From contig CM030935.1 in the NCBI GenBank assembly GCA_018136815.1, forward strand, positions 4,760,999-4,824,998: a stretch of DNA of 64,000 bases, given 5' to 3'. The notes under the pieces are model-generated. The model was not told the origin of the DNA. It did not search any database and saw only the letters and a program-made list of their open reading frames with translations. This document shows, piece by piece, positions 39,968 to 50,764 of the stretch (position 1 is its first letter; the number at the start of each line of letters is the position of its first letter). This DNA is from Isochrysis galbana. Lineage: Eukaryota > Haptophyta > Isochrysidales > Isochrysidaceae. Both the position numbers and the translations under genes were made by a program.

Positions 39968-41202
39968 CAACTATCGTTAAAACGATAGGGTCATGGAGCG
40001 CGCACCGCCGCCCGCTCTCGCTGCCGCTGCCCTCGCCATGATGGACGAAGAGCTCACGGACACGCCGCTGTCGCCGAAGCGACCGCGCCAGGACGACCCC
40101 CCCAGTCAGGTGGGCACAGGAGCCGGCGGGCCGCGCCCGCGTAGCATCATGAACGACGCGTGCAAAGCCGACATGCTGGCAACAGCCAGCAGTCAACACA
40201 CACCCAGCACAATCCACAGCCACACCAGCCACAGAACACCAGAGGGACGAACCCACAGGGAAGGCCCCCGGGCCGGGACCCTACACAGCCGCGATACCGC
40301 CCTCGCGCCCCGGCGCGAGGGGCCGGCCCGGCGCCATACAAGACAGGACCCCATTGGGGAAATGTCGCACCAAAGCAGACATTGGGACATGGAACAGTTT
40401 TGGACCCACACATGGGGAGGCAGCGGCAACAGGGAGGACAACACGGGGGGGATACTCCCCAGTGACGCCGAGAGACAGGCGGACGACCGCGTCCCGGGCG
40501 CTGGAACGACCAGCAAGACACCGGGCCCAGTGGCCCAACACAACCAACACAAACAAGATTTTGGGCCAACACAACAGGCACCTCGCACAAAACTCGCGAG
40601 AGGGATTGACTGCGAGGCGGACGCACTGAGTCAATTGGACCCTAGAGAAGCAAGACTGGGCAGAGGACTAACTTTGCCTCCACCCACGGCCACACAGGTG
40701 GCCCTCCTCGACGAAGACCTCGAGCCCGAGCTCCAGGAAGAGGCTGAGTTTCCGGATTCCCACAAAATTGTCATCAACTTCACGGCGTACGAGAAGGGAC
40801 ATAAGGCTAAAGACGAAGAGATTCTAGGCGCCATTGTTGCGCATCTCAACAAACTGGAAGGCGTCGATCTGGAACCGGACTTTCTTTCTAAAAGCGCCTC
40901 CGGCCCATGGGAGATAATGGTTACGGCGGATTGCGCGAATCAATTTCGCGAGATGTTCAAAGACGTGGCTGACTTTCGAAAGGCGGGCATCTCGTGCCCA
41001 ATAGCGGTCAAGTACCAAACTCTCGACGAAAAACTCAAGGGGCTCCCCCGGGCGTCCGACAAGGCGGTAGCCGGCGCTTTTCAAGACGTCTCGGCGCACC
41101 TAGTGGTGCGCAACTACAAGTTCGAGTTGAAGAGCATTATTACGATCAGCTCGCTCGCCAAGGCGGTTGAAAACCAAGGCTTCTACTTTCTCCAAGGAAA
41201 TT
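39968..41202 (+). mobile_element. LINE-type element, 5' head plus ORF1, cut by a second element
   Basis: Head at 39968: CAA, hairpin CTATCGTT-AA-AACGATAG, GGTC, ATG and hairpin GAGCG ... CGCTC. The ORF1 frame then runs for 403 codons and ends exactly where another element's head begins at 41203, whose first bases supply the TAA stop. No ORF2 follows. The 3' part is lost or displaced. Confidence 0.8.
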
Positions 41203-41204
41203 AA
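39993..41204 (+). CDS. LINE ORF1-like protein (retroelement-encoded)
   Basis: 403 residues. The N-terminal half is disordered, rich in Pro/Gln/His/Arg. From about residue 250 an ordered domain follows: HKIVINFTAYEKG, KDEEILGAIVAHLNKLEGVD, then SGPWEIMVTADCANQFREMF. The pattern L-x-x-L-E-G-x-D, P-D, G-P-W-x-I-x-V-x-x-D-x-x-x-Q-F is also present in the ORF1 at 61727-62647, which marks a conserved RNA-binding-type domain specific to these elements. No zinc knuckle. The C-terminus is defined by the junction with the next element, so the natural end may be missing. Confidence 0.7.
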   Translation: MERAPPPALAAAALAMMDEELTDTPLSPKRPRQDDPPSQVGTGAGGPRPRSIMNDACKADMLATASSQHTPSTIHSHTSHRTPEGRTHREGPRAGTLHSRDTALAPRREGPARRHTRQDPIGEMSHQSRHWDMEQFWTHTWGGSGNREDNTGGILPSDAERQADDRVPGAGTTSKTPGPVAQHNQHKQDFGPTQQAPRTKLARGIDCEADALSQLDPREARLGRGLTLPPPTATQVALLDEDLEPELQEEAEFPDSHKIVINFTAYEKGHKAKDEEILGAIVAHLNKLEGVDLEPDFLSKSASGPWEIMVTADCANQFREMFKDVADFRKAGISCPIAVKYQTLDEKLKGLPRASDKAVAGAFQDVSAHLVVRNYKFELKSIITISSLAKAVENQGFYFLQGN

Positions 41205-41422
41205 AACTATTGTTATAGTTTTAGCGATGGAGCGCGCGCCGACCGCTCCCACCTCCCAGCCCCCCGCCGCCACGACGCCCCACCGGGGCCGCCCCAAGCC
41301 GCCGGAGCCAAAGCGCTCACAGGCCGCCCCGAGATCAAAGAGCAAGACAACCATAGCAATTGAAGCTCTGGTACGCCACTCAAAACTGGTACCGGGGATA
41401 TTAGGAACCAGACCTAACTAAC
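41203..41422 (+). mobile_element. LINE-type head fragment
   Basis: Hairpin AAAACTAT-TGTT-ATAGTTTT (41203-41222), AGCG, ATG, hairpin GGAGCG ... CGCTCC, then M-E-R-A-P-T-A-P-T-S-Q-P-P-A-A, nearly the same as the 62671 element start. The frame stops after 65 residues at about 41421; the interior is deleted. Downstream to about 41590 nothing is recognised. Confidence 0.75.
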
Positions 41423-42303
41423 ACAAACAAGACGAAGACGGACAGACACACACAACACTATCGACAAACTCAAAAGGCCTGCCCGAGCCCCACACTCCGA
41501 ACCAGGCCTCAGGTAGTGTACCGAGGCCGGACCCCGGAAACCGAAGAATAAGGAAAGAAGGGGGGCAGGGGGTACGTTCCCCGTTCGCCTGCCTCAGGAG
41601 GTCATCGAGAACTACCCCGGCTCTGCCATTCTCGTTGACCGTCTACCGCCCCGTGACGGTCTCGATTCTCCTCCAATGGTCGCCACCAGCGTCGGAACCC
41701 CAACCCCGGAGGGGGAGGTGTTGATCACCGTCTGGAACCTGGCGCCACGTCCTGTAACCCTTCCTGCGTACTCGCCGGTGGCGTCAGCCCACATCGAGTA
41801 CAAGTTGCACGCGGCTCGGTCGACGGTCGCCGGTGATAGGGACGACCCCGAGTCCTCGCTCACTGAGGCACAGCGCGCGCTCCTCGACGCTATCGCCATC
41901 GATCCCGACAAGCAACTGTCGCCGCCCCAGAGGCAGCGCGTACGTACGCTGCCTGCTGGCACGGCATATCGAAGCGTTCGCCCTCGACCCGAAGAACCCT
42001 CGGCACACGCACGTCATGGAGGTCGAGCTGCCTCTCCTCCCCGGTGCTACAGCCCACCGGCACGCTCCGTCCAAGATGGGTGACGAGGGCCGTGCCATCG
42101 TCGACAAGCACGTCGCCGAGATGGAGGCGGCGGGCATCATTCGCAAGTCCAATTCGCCGTGGGCTTCGCGGGTTGTTCTCGTCGGCAAGAAAGATGGATC
42201 CGTTCGCTTCTGCGTCGATTATCGCGACACGAACTCGAAGCTTCGTATCTCGGACAGCCCTCTACCGCTCACCGTCGAAGCTATCGATCGTCTATCTCGG
42301 GGC

Positions 42304-42646
42304 TGTCGAATCCAGAGTATCTCTATACTCAAGGCGGATTCGATGCTCAAGAGTGCGAACGATTTTTGTTTTCTGGGCTTGTCTCGATGGTTCGCCGCTC
42401 GACAATTGAACACCGAGGCTTCGCATCGCTCGTCAATTCATTTCTCTCTTTCTTTGTTTGTTTCGAGCGTTTACGTTTGTTTCTCAGTTCATTTATTGAG
42501 TGAGTGGTGTTAGTAGATTGAGTTTTGTGAGGTGTGGTGGCGTGCGTTGGCGTCATGTAGCGCGTTTCCCTCCCTCTTTCTCTCTCTCTCTCAAGATTGT
42601 GCCCCGAATGAGACTTGCCACGAACAAGCTTCGGCTTGATTCGACA
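42304..42646 (+). repeat. 5' LTR, 343 bp
   Basis: TG ... CA ends with 9-bp inverted termini TGTCGAATC/GATTCGACA. Contains a nested stem at its 5' end and a CAAGC-TTCG-GCTTG hairpin near its 3' end. Confidence 0.93.
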
Positions 42647-43987
42647 GTTTAAAGACATCCCTCGCTCACATGCACGCCCTCGTCCGCGCCTCGCCATCCA
42701 TCGCTTCGTACATGAGCCCACACATGCACATGGCGCACATGCCTCATTGCACACCACCCGTTGCCCGACCCCGCTCTGACCCATGGGGTGAGCATGGCTC
42801 GCGTCTCCGGCGACGAGCGCGGTCAGCCTGCCTTCCTCCGCCATTTCCTTGCCTCTCGCCTCGCCTCCGCCTCGCCAAGCCTCCGCTTTCCACTGCCCCT
42901 CATCCTTTCCCATGAATGACACCCACTCATGTATGTCTGTTCTCTCTCTGTCGTTCTCTCCACCGCTCCTCCTACCTTTGAGGGCTGAGTCCCCTCAGCC
43001 TTGAGCACGCAGGCTGCCTCCTCCTCCTCCTCCTCCTCGTGGTTCGTCGCGATCGATGGTGTGGTGGTGGTCTCGGTCTCTCTCTCTCTCTTTCTCTTTC
43101 CATCCTTTCCCCCGTTCGATACGTTTGTGGCTCTCCAATTTGTTCGACGGTTCGTCTCGTTTGGGTTGTGGTTCTCAAAGATGTCAGCCTTGATTTCGAG
43201 CTCACTTTCAATCCTCTTCTTGTCCTCGTTCTCGTCCGCGTGTTCGTCGTTTGGATCCTCGGTCTTCGGTCGTCAATCCTCATTCTTCTGTTGCGTCGTA
43301 GTTGTGAGCAAAATTCCCCGTTTCGATCGCTTCTGATCATCACCCCTCTCGTTATGGCTAAGGCCACCTTCGTTCAATCATTGATTCTCGTTCAGGCTTC
43401 GGCCATCCGCGTTCTCGTTCTCGATTCTCTCGATTCTCGTTTATTCTTGTTTTGATTTTGCTCTAAGTATGATGCTAGTGAAGGGTGAGGTTTGGCGCTC
43501 GACGTCTCTCGGCTTCTAACTACGTTCCGAGTTCTAGTGCTAGGCCGCGAATGAAATTGTAGGAGGTCTCAACTCTTGTTTGATTCTTTGAGTTCTTCAA
43601 TTCATTCGGTTCATTCTTTCGTTCTTTGTCCGAGTTACCGTTCGTTCGGAGTATGATTGTGTACCCGTAAGTTTCTCAGGAGGGATGTGCGCCCCGAGTG
43701 AGACTTGTCTTTAAACCACGCTGGTTTAACCCGCTGAGTGCGCACACTCTTCGGGGTGAGAAGGCAAGAGGGTCACTTTCACTTATGATTGTTGTGTTTT
43801 CTCGTTTGATTGTTCGTATCGTCAACTCGAGTTTTCTTTGTTTGTATCTCATGGGGACGCCTGTGAGTACATCATTGTGAGCTTGAGTTTGGTGTCCTGT
43901 CTTGTCTCTGTTCGTCGCGTCTTTTCGTGCTTGTTGTGGGCTTGATCACCCTATGACTCGCGTGGGCGCTCGATTTGAGTCGGGGGG

Positions 43988-44330
43988 TGTCGAATCCAGA
44001 GTATCTCTATACTCAAGGCGGATTCGATGCTCAAGAGTGCGAACGATTTTTGTTTTCTGGGCTTGTCTCGATGGTTCGCCGCTCGACAATTGAACACCGA
44101 GGCTTCGCATCGCTCGTCAATTCATTTCTCTCTTTCTTTGTTTGTTTCGAGCGTTTACGTTTGTTTCTCAGTTCATTTATTGAGTGAGTGGTGTTAGTAG
44201 ATTGAGTTTTGTGAGGTGTGGTGGCGTGCGTTGGCGTCATGTAGCGCGTTTCCCTCCCTCTTTCTCTCTCTCTCTCAAGATTGTGCCCCGAATGAGACTT
44301 GCCACGAACAAGCTTCGGCTTGATTCGACA
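43988..44330 (+). repeat. 3' LTR, 343 bp
   Basis: Same length and, by reading, same sequence as the 5' LTR, in direct orientation. Confidence 0.93.
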
Positions 44331-44935
44331 GGGGCCAAGGCTCTCGAGATTCTTTGTTTCTCTGCCTGCTCGATCTCGCCTCCGGCTTCTGGTGTCTGCC
44401 TATCAAGGAGGAGGACAAACCCATCACGGCGTTCTGTACCCACCGCCAGAAGTATGAGTTCAACTACCTCCCGTTCGGCGTCCAATCCGGCCCTTCCTAC
44501 ATGTGTCGTCTCATGGATGCGGTGCTCCAGGGCCTCGCGTGGGAGATTTGCATGCCGTACCTGGACGACATCGGAATTTGGTCGACAGGTACAGGCAACA
44601 CGCTCGCGGAACGCGTCGACGCCTCCTTCGAGCAGATGCTCCACCGTCTCGATCTAGTCCTCGAGCGTCTCCGTTGGGCCGGTCTCTCATGTAAGGCCTC
44701 CAAGTGCATCTTGTTCGCTATCAAGGGCGAGTACCTAGGGCACGTCGTGTCTCGTCGTGGTCTCGAGATGGACCCCAAGAAAGTCGAGGCGGTACGCTCG
44801 ATCGATCCGCGTCACATCAATTCGCTCGAAAAGGTTCGCTCCTTTCTCGGCCTATGTTCGTACTACCGTCGGTTCATCAAGGGCTTCGCGCACGTCGCGG
44901 CCCCTCTCACCGACCTTACACGTACGGGCGGGGAG

Positions 44936-45300
44936 TGGCAACTCTCCCCTCTGGCGTTAATAACATGTCTTCTTGTTCTTGTCCTGTTTAGGTAAGAGAA
45001 GATGGGGGCACCAGAACCAGGAGGGAAGGGCCGCGGCTCGCCGCGGCCACTCGCCCCGGCGAGGAGTGATTAGCGCTTCTGAGCTCCCTTTCACGAGTGC
45101 CCCCCCCCCTGCGTTGTTTTTACCCGAAAGGGGTTTTCCCCCAGCGTGGACTCGAGGAGAGGACGTGCTGGGGTGCGCGGGGTCGGTGCATGCACTGGGG
45201 GGTAGCACTCGGACACCTGGCTCGTCAGGCATGGCGAGATTCCGGGACGGAAAAGTTGTGTCCGATTAGCTAGTGGGGTTGGCTAGGATATAACAATAAT
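44936..45300 (+). mobile_element. 5'-truncated LINE-B 3' end
   Basis: Matches 54950-55362 (GGCAACTCTCCCCTCTGGCG, GTAAGAGAAGATGGGGGC, ACCCGAAAGGGGTTTTCCCC, GGTGCATGCACTGGGGGG, GTTGTGTCCGATTAGCTAG), ending GGCTAGGATATAACAATAA with a TTTTA-repeat tail. It is inserted at the end of the gypsy RT. A ~55-bp block present in the other copy (the GACAAATATCGAGG region) is missing. Confidence 0.82.
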
Positions 45301-45379
45301 TATTTTATTTTATTTTCACCGGGCTCGGGAGGAATAATTTAGTAGTACGTGCTCAAGTAGCATCCCCTCCCCCCCGACC

Positions 45380-45690
<311 letters not shown>

Positions 45691-46008
45691 TGGTCGGCGA
45701 GAGGCAGCCGGCGAGTTCGATCGCGCCATTTCATATTTTATTGAGCGCGGAAAATCGAAGGAAACCGAGGGGCCTTCTCGCGTGTTCCTTCACACCCTCA
45801 TCGTACCCTCGCATCCTCTGCTTCACTTCTTTTATATACTCGCACAACTCTCTCCGTTATCTTCCCGATCCCCACCCCATTCCTCCTCCCGCCCTCAAAG
45901 CAATTCTCACTCAACTTTCTTCTCGTATCGCCGCCGAAAAATGCCTGTATTCAAGCCTCCCCCCCCCGACCCTTTCTCTCCCTCCCCCCTTCTCCCCCTC
46001 TCTCTCCC

Positions 46009-49000
46009 ATGTCCACCCCCAGCCTCCGACTGCCCCTCGGCCCCCCCGCGGGCTGCAAGGCGCTCACAGCCGCCATCTGCAGCGCTCCTACCGGAGAGCG
46101 CCTTCTCTCCGCCCTCGCCTTCCAGCCTCTCCCTCCCTCTCCTTCCGAATCCTCCGCTTCGGCCACGAGAGTCTCTCTCTCTTCTTTCCATCTTGCTTCT
46201 GCGGCCTCCTCGCCCGCGTCGAGGCTCGAGCTACCGTCAAGAGAGGCAGTCTCTACCCACCGACTCGCCCTCCGCTCGCTACGCATGCCTCACTCTGTTC
46301 CTCGATGCTGGGAGAGGGCTGAACCCCTGTGTGTCTCAGGCTGTTGGGAGGGAAATGCTTCGGCTGCAGGCTGCCGAGGGGGAAGCTTCGCGCTGGTTGG
46401 CAACGGCAACGCGGTGGAGCGCGTGAGAATCGACAGTGGTCGGCTTGAACTCGACGGATCCTACGAGCTCACGCTCTGCTCCGACCGCACACCGCCGGGC
46501 ATGCCCCGCCGCACGTGGCGGGAGACTGAGGCCGAAGAGGTGTGCGCTCTGGCGACGAGCGGCGCCGGTGAGCTCGTGCTGACTGTGATCAAGCGCGCCG
46601 ACGGCCAGGGCTTCCTCACGGCGTCGGAGCGAGCGAGCGGAGAGGAGATCTGGCGCGCGCCACTCTTCGACGACACCTCACCCGCCGGCGATGCGTTCAT
46701 TGTGCTCCATGTGGCGGCTGTCGCCGCCGCGCGCGACGCGAGCGCCTTTGTGGGCGGCACCGCCTCCCACGGCCGCACGCGCTTCGGCTTCATTGTCAAG
46801 TTTAGCACGGCCGACGGGACACGGCTGTGGCAAACGAGGCCGCCCACCGAGGCCCTCGCCAGCGTGGCGTGCAGCGAAGATGGGGACGTGGTCTACGCGG
46901 CTGGCGGTGATGCGGAGAGCGGCGCCACGCTGTACCGCTTCCGTGGGGCCGATGGAGAGCCGATGTGGAGTGAGGTCTTTGGTGGGTGCGGCGCGTCGGC
47001 GCGCAGCGTCGCGTGCAGCTGCTCGGGCGATGTGGCGTACGTCGTTGCCTCGCCCGGCGCAGACGACGCGGGCACGACCGACGCCGAATGCCTCGTGGCG
47101 TACGTGCTCTTCAAGTGGGCATGCGCCAACCACCGTCGACGCGAGCTCTGGCGGCACGTTCAGAAGCTGCAAGGCGCCATCGTGCACCCAGTGTTGGGCG
47201 TGACGACGAGTTCAGACGGCGGCGTTGCGTTTGTCGCCTGCTCAGCCGGGGCGTTCAGCGCAGAGGGCGGCGGCTCGGAGGACCCAGGCTCGTCGGAGGC
47301 ATCGCACCATCACGCGGCGATGCCCGCTTATGTTCTCAAGCACGAGGGGTGCGGAGGGAGCGAATTATGGCGGCAAGTCTTTGGGTGCGACGGAGCGGCT
47401 GGCGAGGCGGCGCTCGCTCTGGACGCCAACGCGAGCGGGTCTGTGCTGCTCATCGCCTCCGCCGTCGGCGACGTGCGAGCCACCGAGGGCGCCGTGGCTA
47501 ACACCACCACGGCGCACGAATGGCGTGCCCTCTTGCGCGCTATCAACGACTGCGGCGAGGTCACTTGGACGGAGTGGATGGACGCCGGTCCCAACGAGCC
47601 AATAGCGCCCGAGGTTGGAGAGCACACGAGCCCAGATACTCGCCCACTGCTGTGCGTCGCGTGCGACGCAACGGGCTCTCACTTCTATGCTGGTTCGTCT
47701 CACTCGCTCCCCAATGGTGGCGGTCCAAGCGGCGAAGGCGGACTCGCCGCCGTCAGCGGATACCAAGGTCCGGGCGACGCGCCTTCGCAGCGGTGCGCAT
47801 ACACGTGCCCGCTGCCGCTTGGGACCATCCTCTCCGTCGATGCGTCGCCCGACGCGTCGGCCGTTGTGGCGAGCGGGTATCTCACCTCGCTCGAGGGGCG
47901 CTACGGTATCATTGAGGCGTGGGACTGGCAATCGCGCGAAAGCAGGTGGTTCGTCATCGAGCGGTGCGAATGCTGCGCAGCCCATTGCGAATGCGGGCGG
48001 ATCCGCGCCGTCACCTCCGTCTCTATCGACCAGGTGAGCGGCCAGCCTCGAGCCGGGCTTGAGGAGCTGGCCCGCCTCTCCCACCTCCCACTGCCTCCGC
48101 CCCCACCGCCCGATTCGTTGCGAAGGCGCGCGGCCCACACCCCTCCTCATGCCCACAGACCGGAGAAATCTGTGTCGCCGGCTACTCTAGCTCGTCGGCG
48201 CTCGGCCGGCCCTTCTTCGCGAAGCGGAAGATGTGCACGGGCTGCGTCTACGGGTGCCCTGTCTACCTGCCTCCTTGCTGCGGCGCGCCAGCATGCTGCT
48301 CTGACCTCTGCAGTGGCGGCGCGATGTGCGGTCCGACTGCCCTCGTGACGACGGTCCAGGCAGTCGAGTGTCAATCCTCACCTAGCCCGATGTCAGCCGC
48401 TGCCGCCAGGCTGGCCTCACTGGCGGCACTCGCTGCAAGCGCGTTCGGGCGTGCCTCCTCGCCGGCTCTGCATGCCAGCGCCGCGCAAGAGATTGTCCTT
48501 GTGGCCTCGGGCAACGTCGTCTACACCTATGACTTCGCCAATCCCGAGGCGGGCGACGTCGACCCGCGCATCGCCGCCTACCTCAACGCCGACACCAGCA
48601 CCAGTGGAGCCGTCAACGACGCGCCTGGCGTGACGATTTGCGCTGTAGATGCGACGCCCGCATGGCAACCACAAGGGCGGATCTGCTTCGCTCTTGTCGC
48701 GCGAAGCGGGTGCCCGCGCGGCGCTCATGGGAGCACGGCGTCGGGAGCAAGTGCGGCAGGCCAAGACACCTCACCGACGGTGGCGCAGACGCGCAGCTTG
48801 GAGACGCTGCCGCTGCAGCCGCCATCCGAGTATCGGGCGAGCGAGCTCCGCGCGACCGCCGTCTCCACTGCTCTCCTATTATTTGCAGAGCAAGGTGGGG
48901 CGGGCTCGCTCAACTATGCGGCCACCGCCTTTGTCGCCGACGCCGACGGCGCGGTGGAGCAGCCGGGACATGGCGACGTTGCATACGTCGACCTGTGGGT

Positions 49001-49208
49001 GCTCCAGCAGACACTGGCTCGGAACGACAACATGGCCTCCAGAGGCCCGGTCAGTCTGATTCCGGACCAGGTAATGCACCGCAAGACGCCACCAGCTACG
49101 AGGGGGCGTGGCGTGCACGCAATGGACAAGCTGGTGCCGCCGAGCTACCCCGAGCCGTCTGCAGAATATATAGCGCGCAGACGACATATGGACCGTAAGC
49201 CGGACTAG
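46009..49208 (+). CDS. PQQ/quinoprotein-like beta-propeller protein with Cys-rich segment
   Basis: Two exons, 46009-48033 and 48159-49208, joined in phase 0 by a 125-bp GT-AG intron; 1024 residues. From about residue 110, repeated blade-like units of the type S-x-D-G-D-V-V-Y-A-A-G ... G-x-x-x-W-x-x-x-F-G appear (RLWQTRPPTEALASVACSED, EPMWSEVFGG, ELWRHVQK, ELWRQVFGCDG). They resemble PQQ-type or SBBP-type beta-propeller blades with the buried Trp. Just after the splice a cluster CTGCVYGCPVYLPPCCGAPA has nine or more Cys within 30 residues, which may bind metal or be disulfide-bonded. The N-terminal ~100 residues are Ser/Pro-rich and the start is unsure (46282 is an alternative). No enzymatic residues identified. 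Confidence 0.7.
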
Positions 49209-49845
49209 GAGAGGGGGGCATCATCATGACCCTCCTACTTGCGCCGAGACCGCTCCACGGCTAACGTCAAGCTGTTGGCGGCCTTGTTCCTCGCTTGCGA
49301 ACCTTCTTCTCTGGACCCAACGATTCATTCATGGCATGAGCGGCGTATGGAATAGTTCTAGCTGCATGCATCATAGCGATGTTGCGTGCCAGATCGACGC
49401 TAGAGAGGGCAGGGGGAGGGGAGGGGCAGATCGAAGTACGCATTACTCAAAGCAGGTGTGGCTGTAGCGCTGTAGCAATTGCATGCTAGATCTAGATCGT
49501 GTCACTTGCGCATTGGGGCCATGCAAAGTGCTAAAGCTCCCGCGCTTCGACTTCGGAAATGGCGAGCTCACGTCGCAATAATAAGAAAAAAAGTCAAAAG
49601 TCAGAAGATTCAGGATGCTAGAAGCTAGAAGACTTTTTAGCGAAGCGAAAAATACGTCTTGAAGCGCAATGACCCAAGGGTCTGGGGCATCACACCACAC
49701 CCCTCGAGACAGCCATGCTTGACTTTAGTGTAGATTTCCACAATGTGAAAAAGGTCACCCACAGACCAAATTCGGACCGGGGGCATCGGCATCGGCCGGA
49801 AAGAATCTTTCTTTGAAAGAAAACCCAAACCAACCGGCCAACCGC
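49209..49845. other. Spacer, no supported feature
   Basis: AT-richer than its surroundings, with no recognisable gene or repeat. Confidence 0.45.
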
Positions 49846-50320
49846 AACCGCACGTGGGTAGAAGTTATACCCCGCGCTCATGCTCATGGGGGGCGTCGGC
49901 CGGGAAAAAACCAACCGACAACCGACCGTGGATAGAAGTTATGCCTCGCTCATGGCTCATGGGGCACGGGCGCCTCCGCCGGGAAAAAAACCATACCCAT
50001 ACCGTATGGTATGCCATACCCATACCGACTACCGACTACGACTGTTACGATTGCGACTACGACTACCGTCTGTGGACCGTGGGTAGAAGTTATACCCCGC
50101 TTATGCTTATGGTGGTCGCGCGGCCAAAAAAAACAAAATAATTGCCCAACCGACCGTGGGTAGAAGTTTTACCCCGCTCATGGGGGGCATCGGCGGGGGG
50201 GGAAAGCAACCGACAACCGACCGTGGACCGTCGGTAGAAGTTATTCATGCGGCGCGGCCGAAAAAACAAAACCATCCCCCCCCCCCGACCGTGGGTAGAA
50301 GTTATACCCCGCTCGCTCAT
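49846..50320. repeat. Six-copy interspersed repeat with a small hairpin
   Basis: The unit ACCGTGGGTAGAAGTTATAC, continuing CCCGCTCATG, recurs at about 49852, 49926, 50086, 50154, 50226 and 50290 at irregular 65-160 bp spacing, with degenerate linkers rich in GGCCGAAAAAAAC. GGGTA and TACCC in each unit can pair. It lies 450-900 bp upstream of the coiled-coil gene start. Confidence 0.8.
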
Positions 50321-50334
50321 GGTGGCGGCGCGGC

Positions 50335-50450
50335 TCTCTCTCTCTCTCTCTTCAAGCGCCCGCCGAGAGAGGGGGGGGGGGGGGGAGAGAGAGAGAGAGA
50401 GGGAGAGAGAAGGAGAGAGCGCCGAGAGGCGGGGTGGCGGGGGAAAGAGG

Positions 50451-50519
<69 letters not shown>

Positions 50520-50764
50520 ATTTTGAGAGGGGCGGCGGCAGCAGTGTCTCTCCCTCTTCTTCCTCTCTCTCTCTCTCTCTTCCTTCTGTTTCCTCTTTCT
50601 CCTCTCTCCCGCCTCTCTCCCCTCTCTCTCTCCTCCCTTTCTCTCCCCCGCCCGGCCCCGCGGGGAGAGAGTGGTCTAGAATCCCACGTCCCCTCCTCTC
50701 TCTCTCTCTCCCCTCCCCCTCCCCCCCCTTCCTCCTTCCTCTCCCCCTCTCCCGTCGCTCGCAG
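50335..50764. repeat. GA and CT microsatellites before the coiled-coil gene
   Basis: A GA run (about 50378-50516) is followed by CT-rich sequence to the ATG. Probably 5' UTR or promoter. Confidence 0.85.

Larger units (their letters stand above)
42304..44330 (+). mobile_element. Non-coding LTR retrotransposon (TRIM/LARD-like) with apparently identical LTRs
   Basis: 2027 bp, flanked by the 5-bp duplication GGGGC (42299-42303, 44331-44335). LTRs of 343 bp start TGTCGAATC and end GATTCGACA, and by eye are identical, so insertion was recent. The 1341-bp interior has no protein family, consistent with a non-autonomous element mobilised in trans. No TGG-type primer binding site directly follows the 5' LTR (TTTAAAGACA is there instead). 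The purine tract before the 3' LTR is just CGGGGGG. Both LTRs carry stem structures described in the findings. Confidence 0.93.
41590..44940 (+). pseudogene. Ty3/gypsy pol: linker and reverse transcriptase, with frameshift and nested LTR element
   Basis: LVDRLPPRDGLDSPP (about 41630) to SLTEAQRALLDAIAIDPDKQ in one frame, then a frameshift near 41945, then LARHIEAFALDPKNP and the RT finger region IIRKSNSPWASRVVLVGKKD, VRFCVDYRDTN. At 42303 the frame is broken by a 2-kb LTR element. It resumes after 44335 with LCLLDLASGFWCLP (catalytic Asp), YLPFGVQSGPSYM and MPYLDDIGIW (YXDD box). The connection/RNase H start has VRSFLGLCSYYRRFIKGFA and ends at about 44940, where a LINE-B piece begins. No integrase is seen. 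Confidence 0.88.

Noticed and set aside
42590..42646. Hammerhead ribozyme in the LTR (retrozyme-like)
   Set aside because: The CTGATGA core and matching GAAA are absent; GAATGAG/GCTGAG with CGAA is only a partial resemblance.
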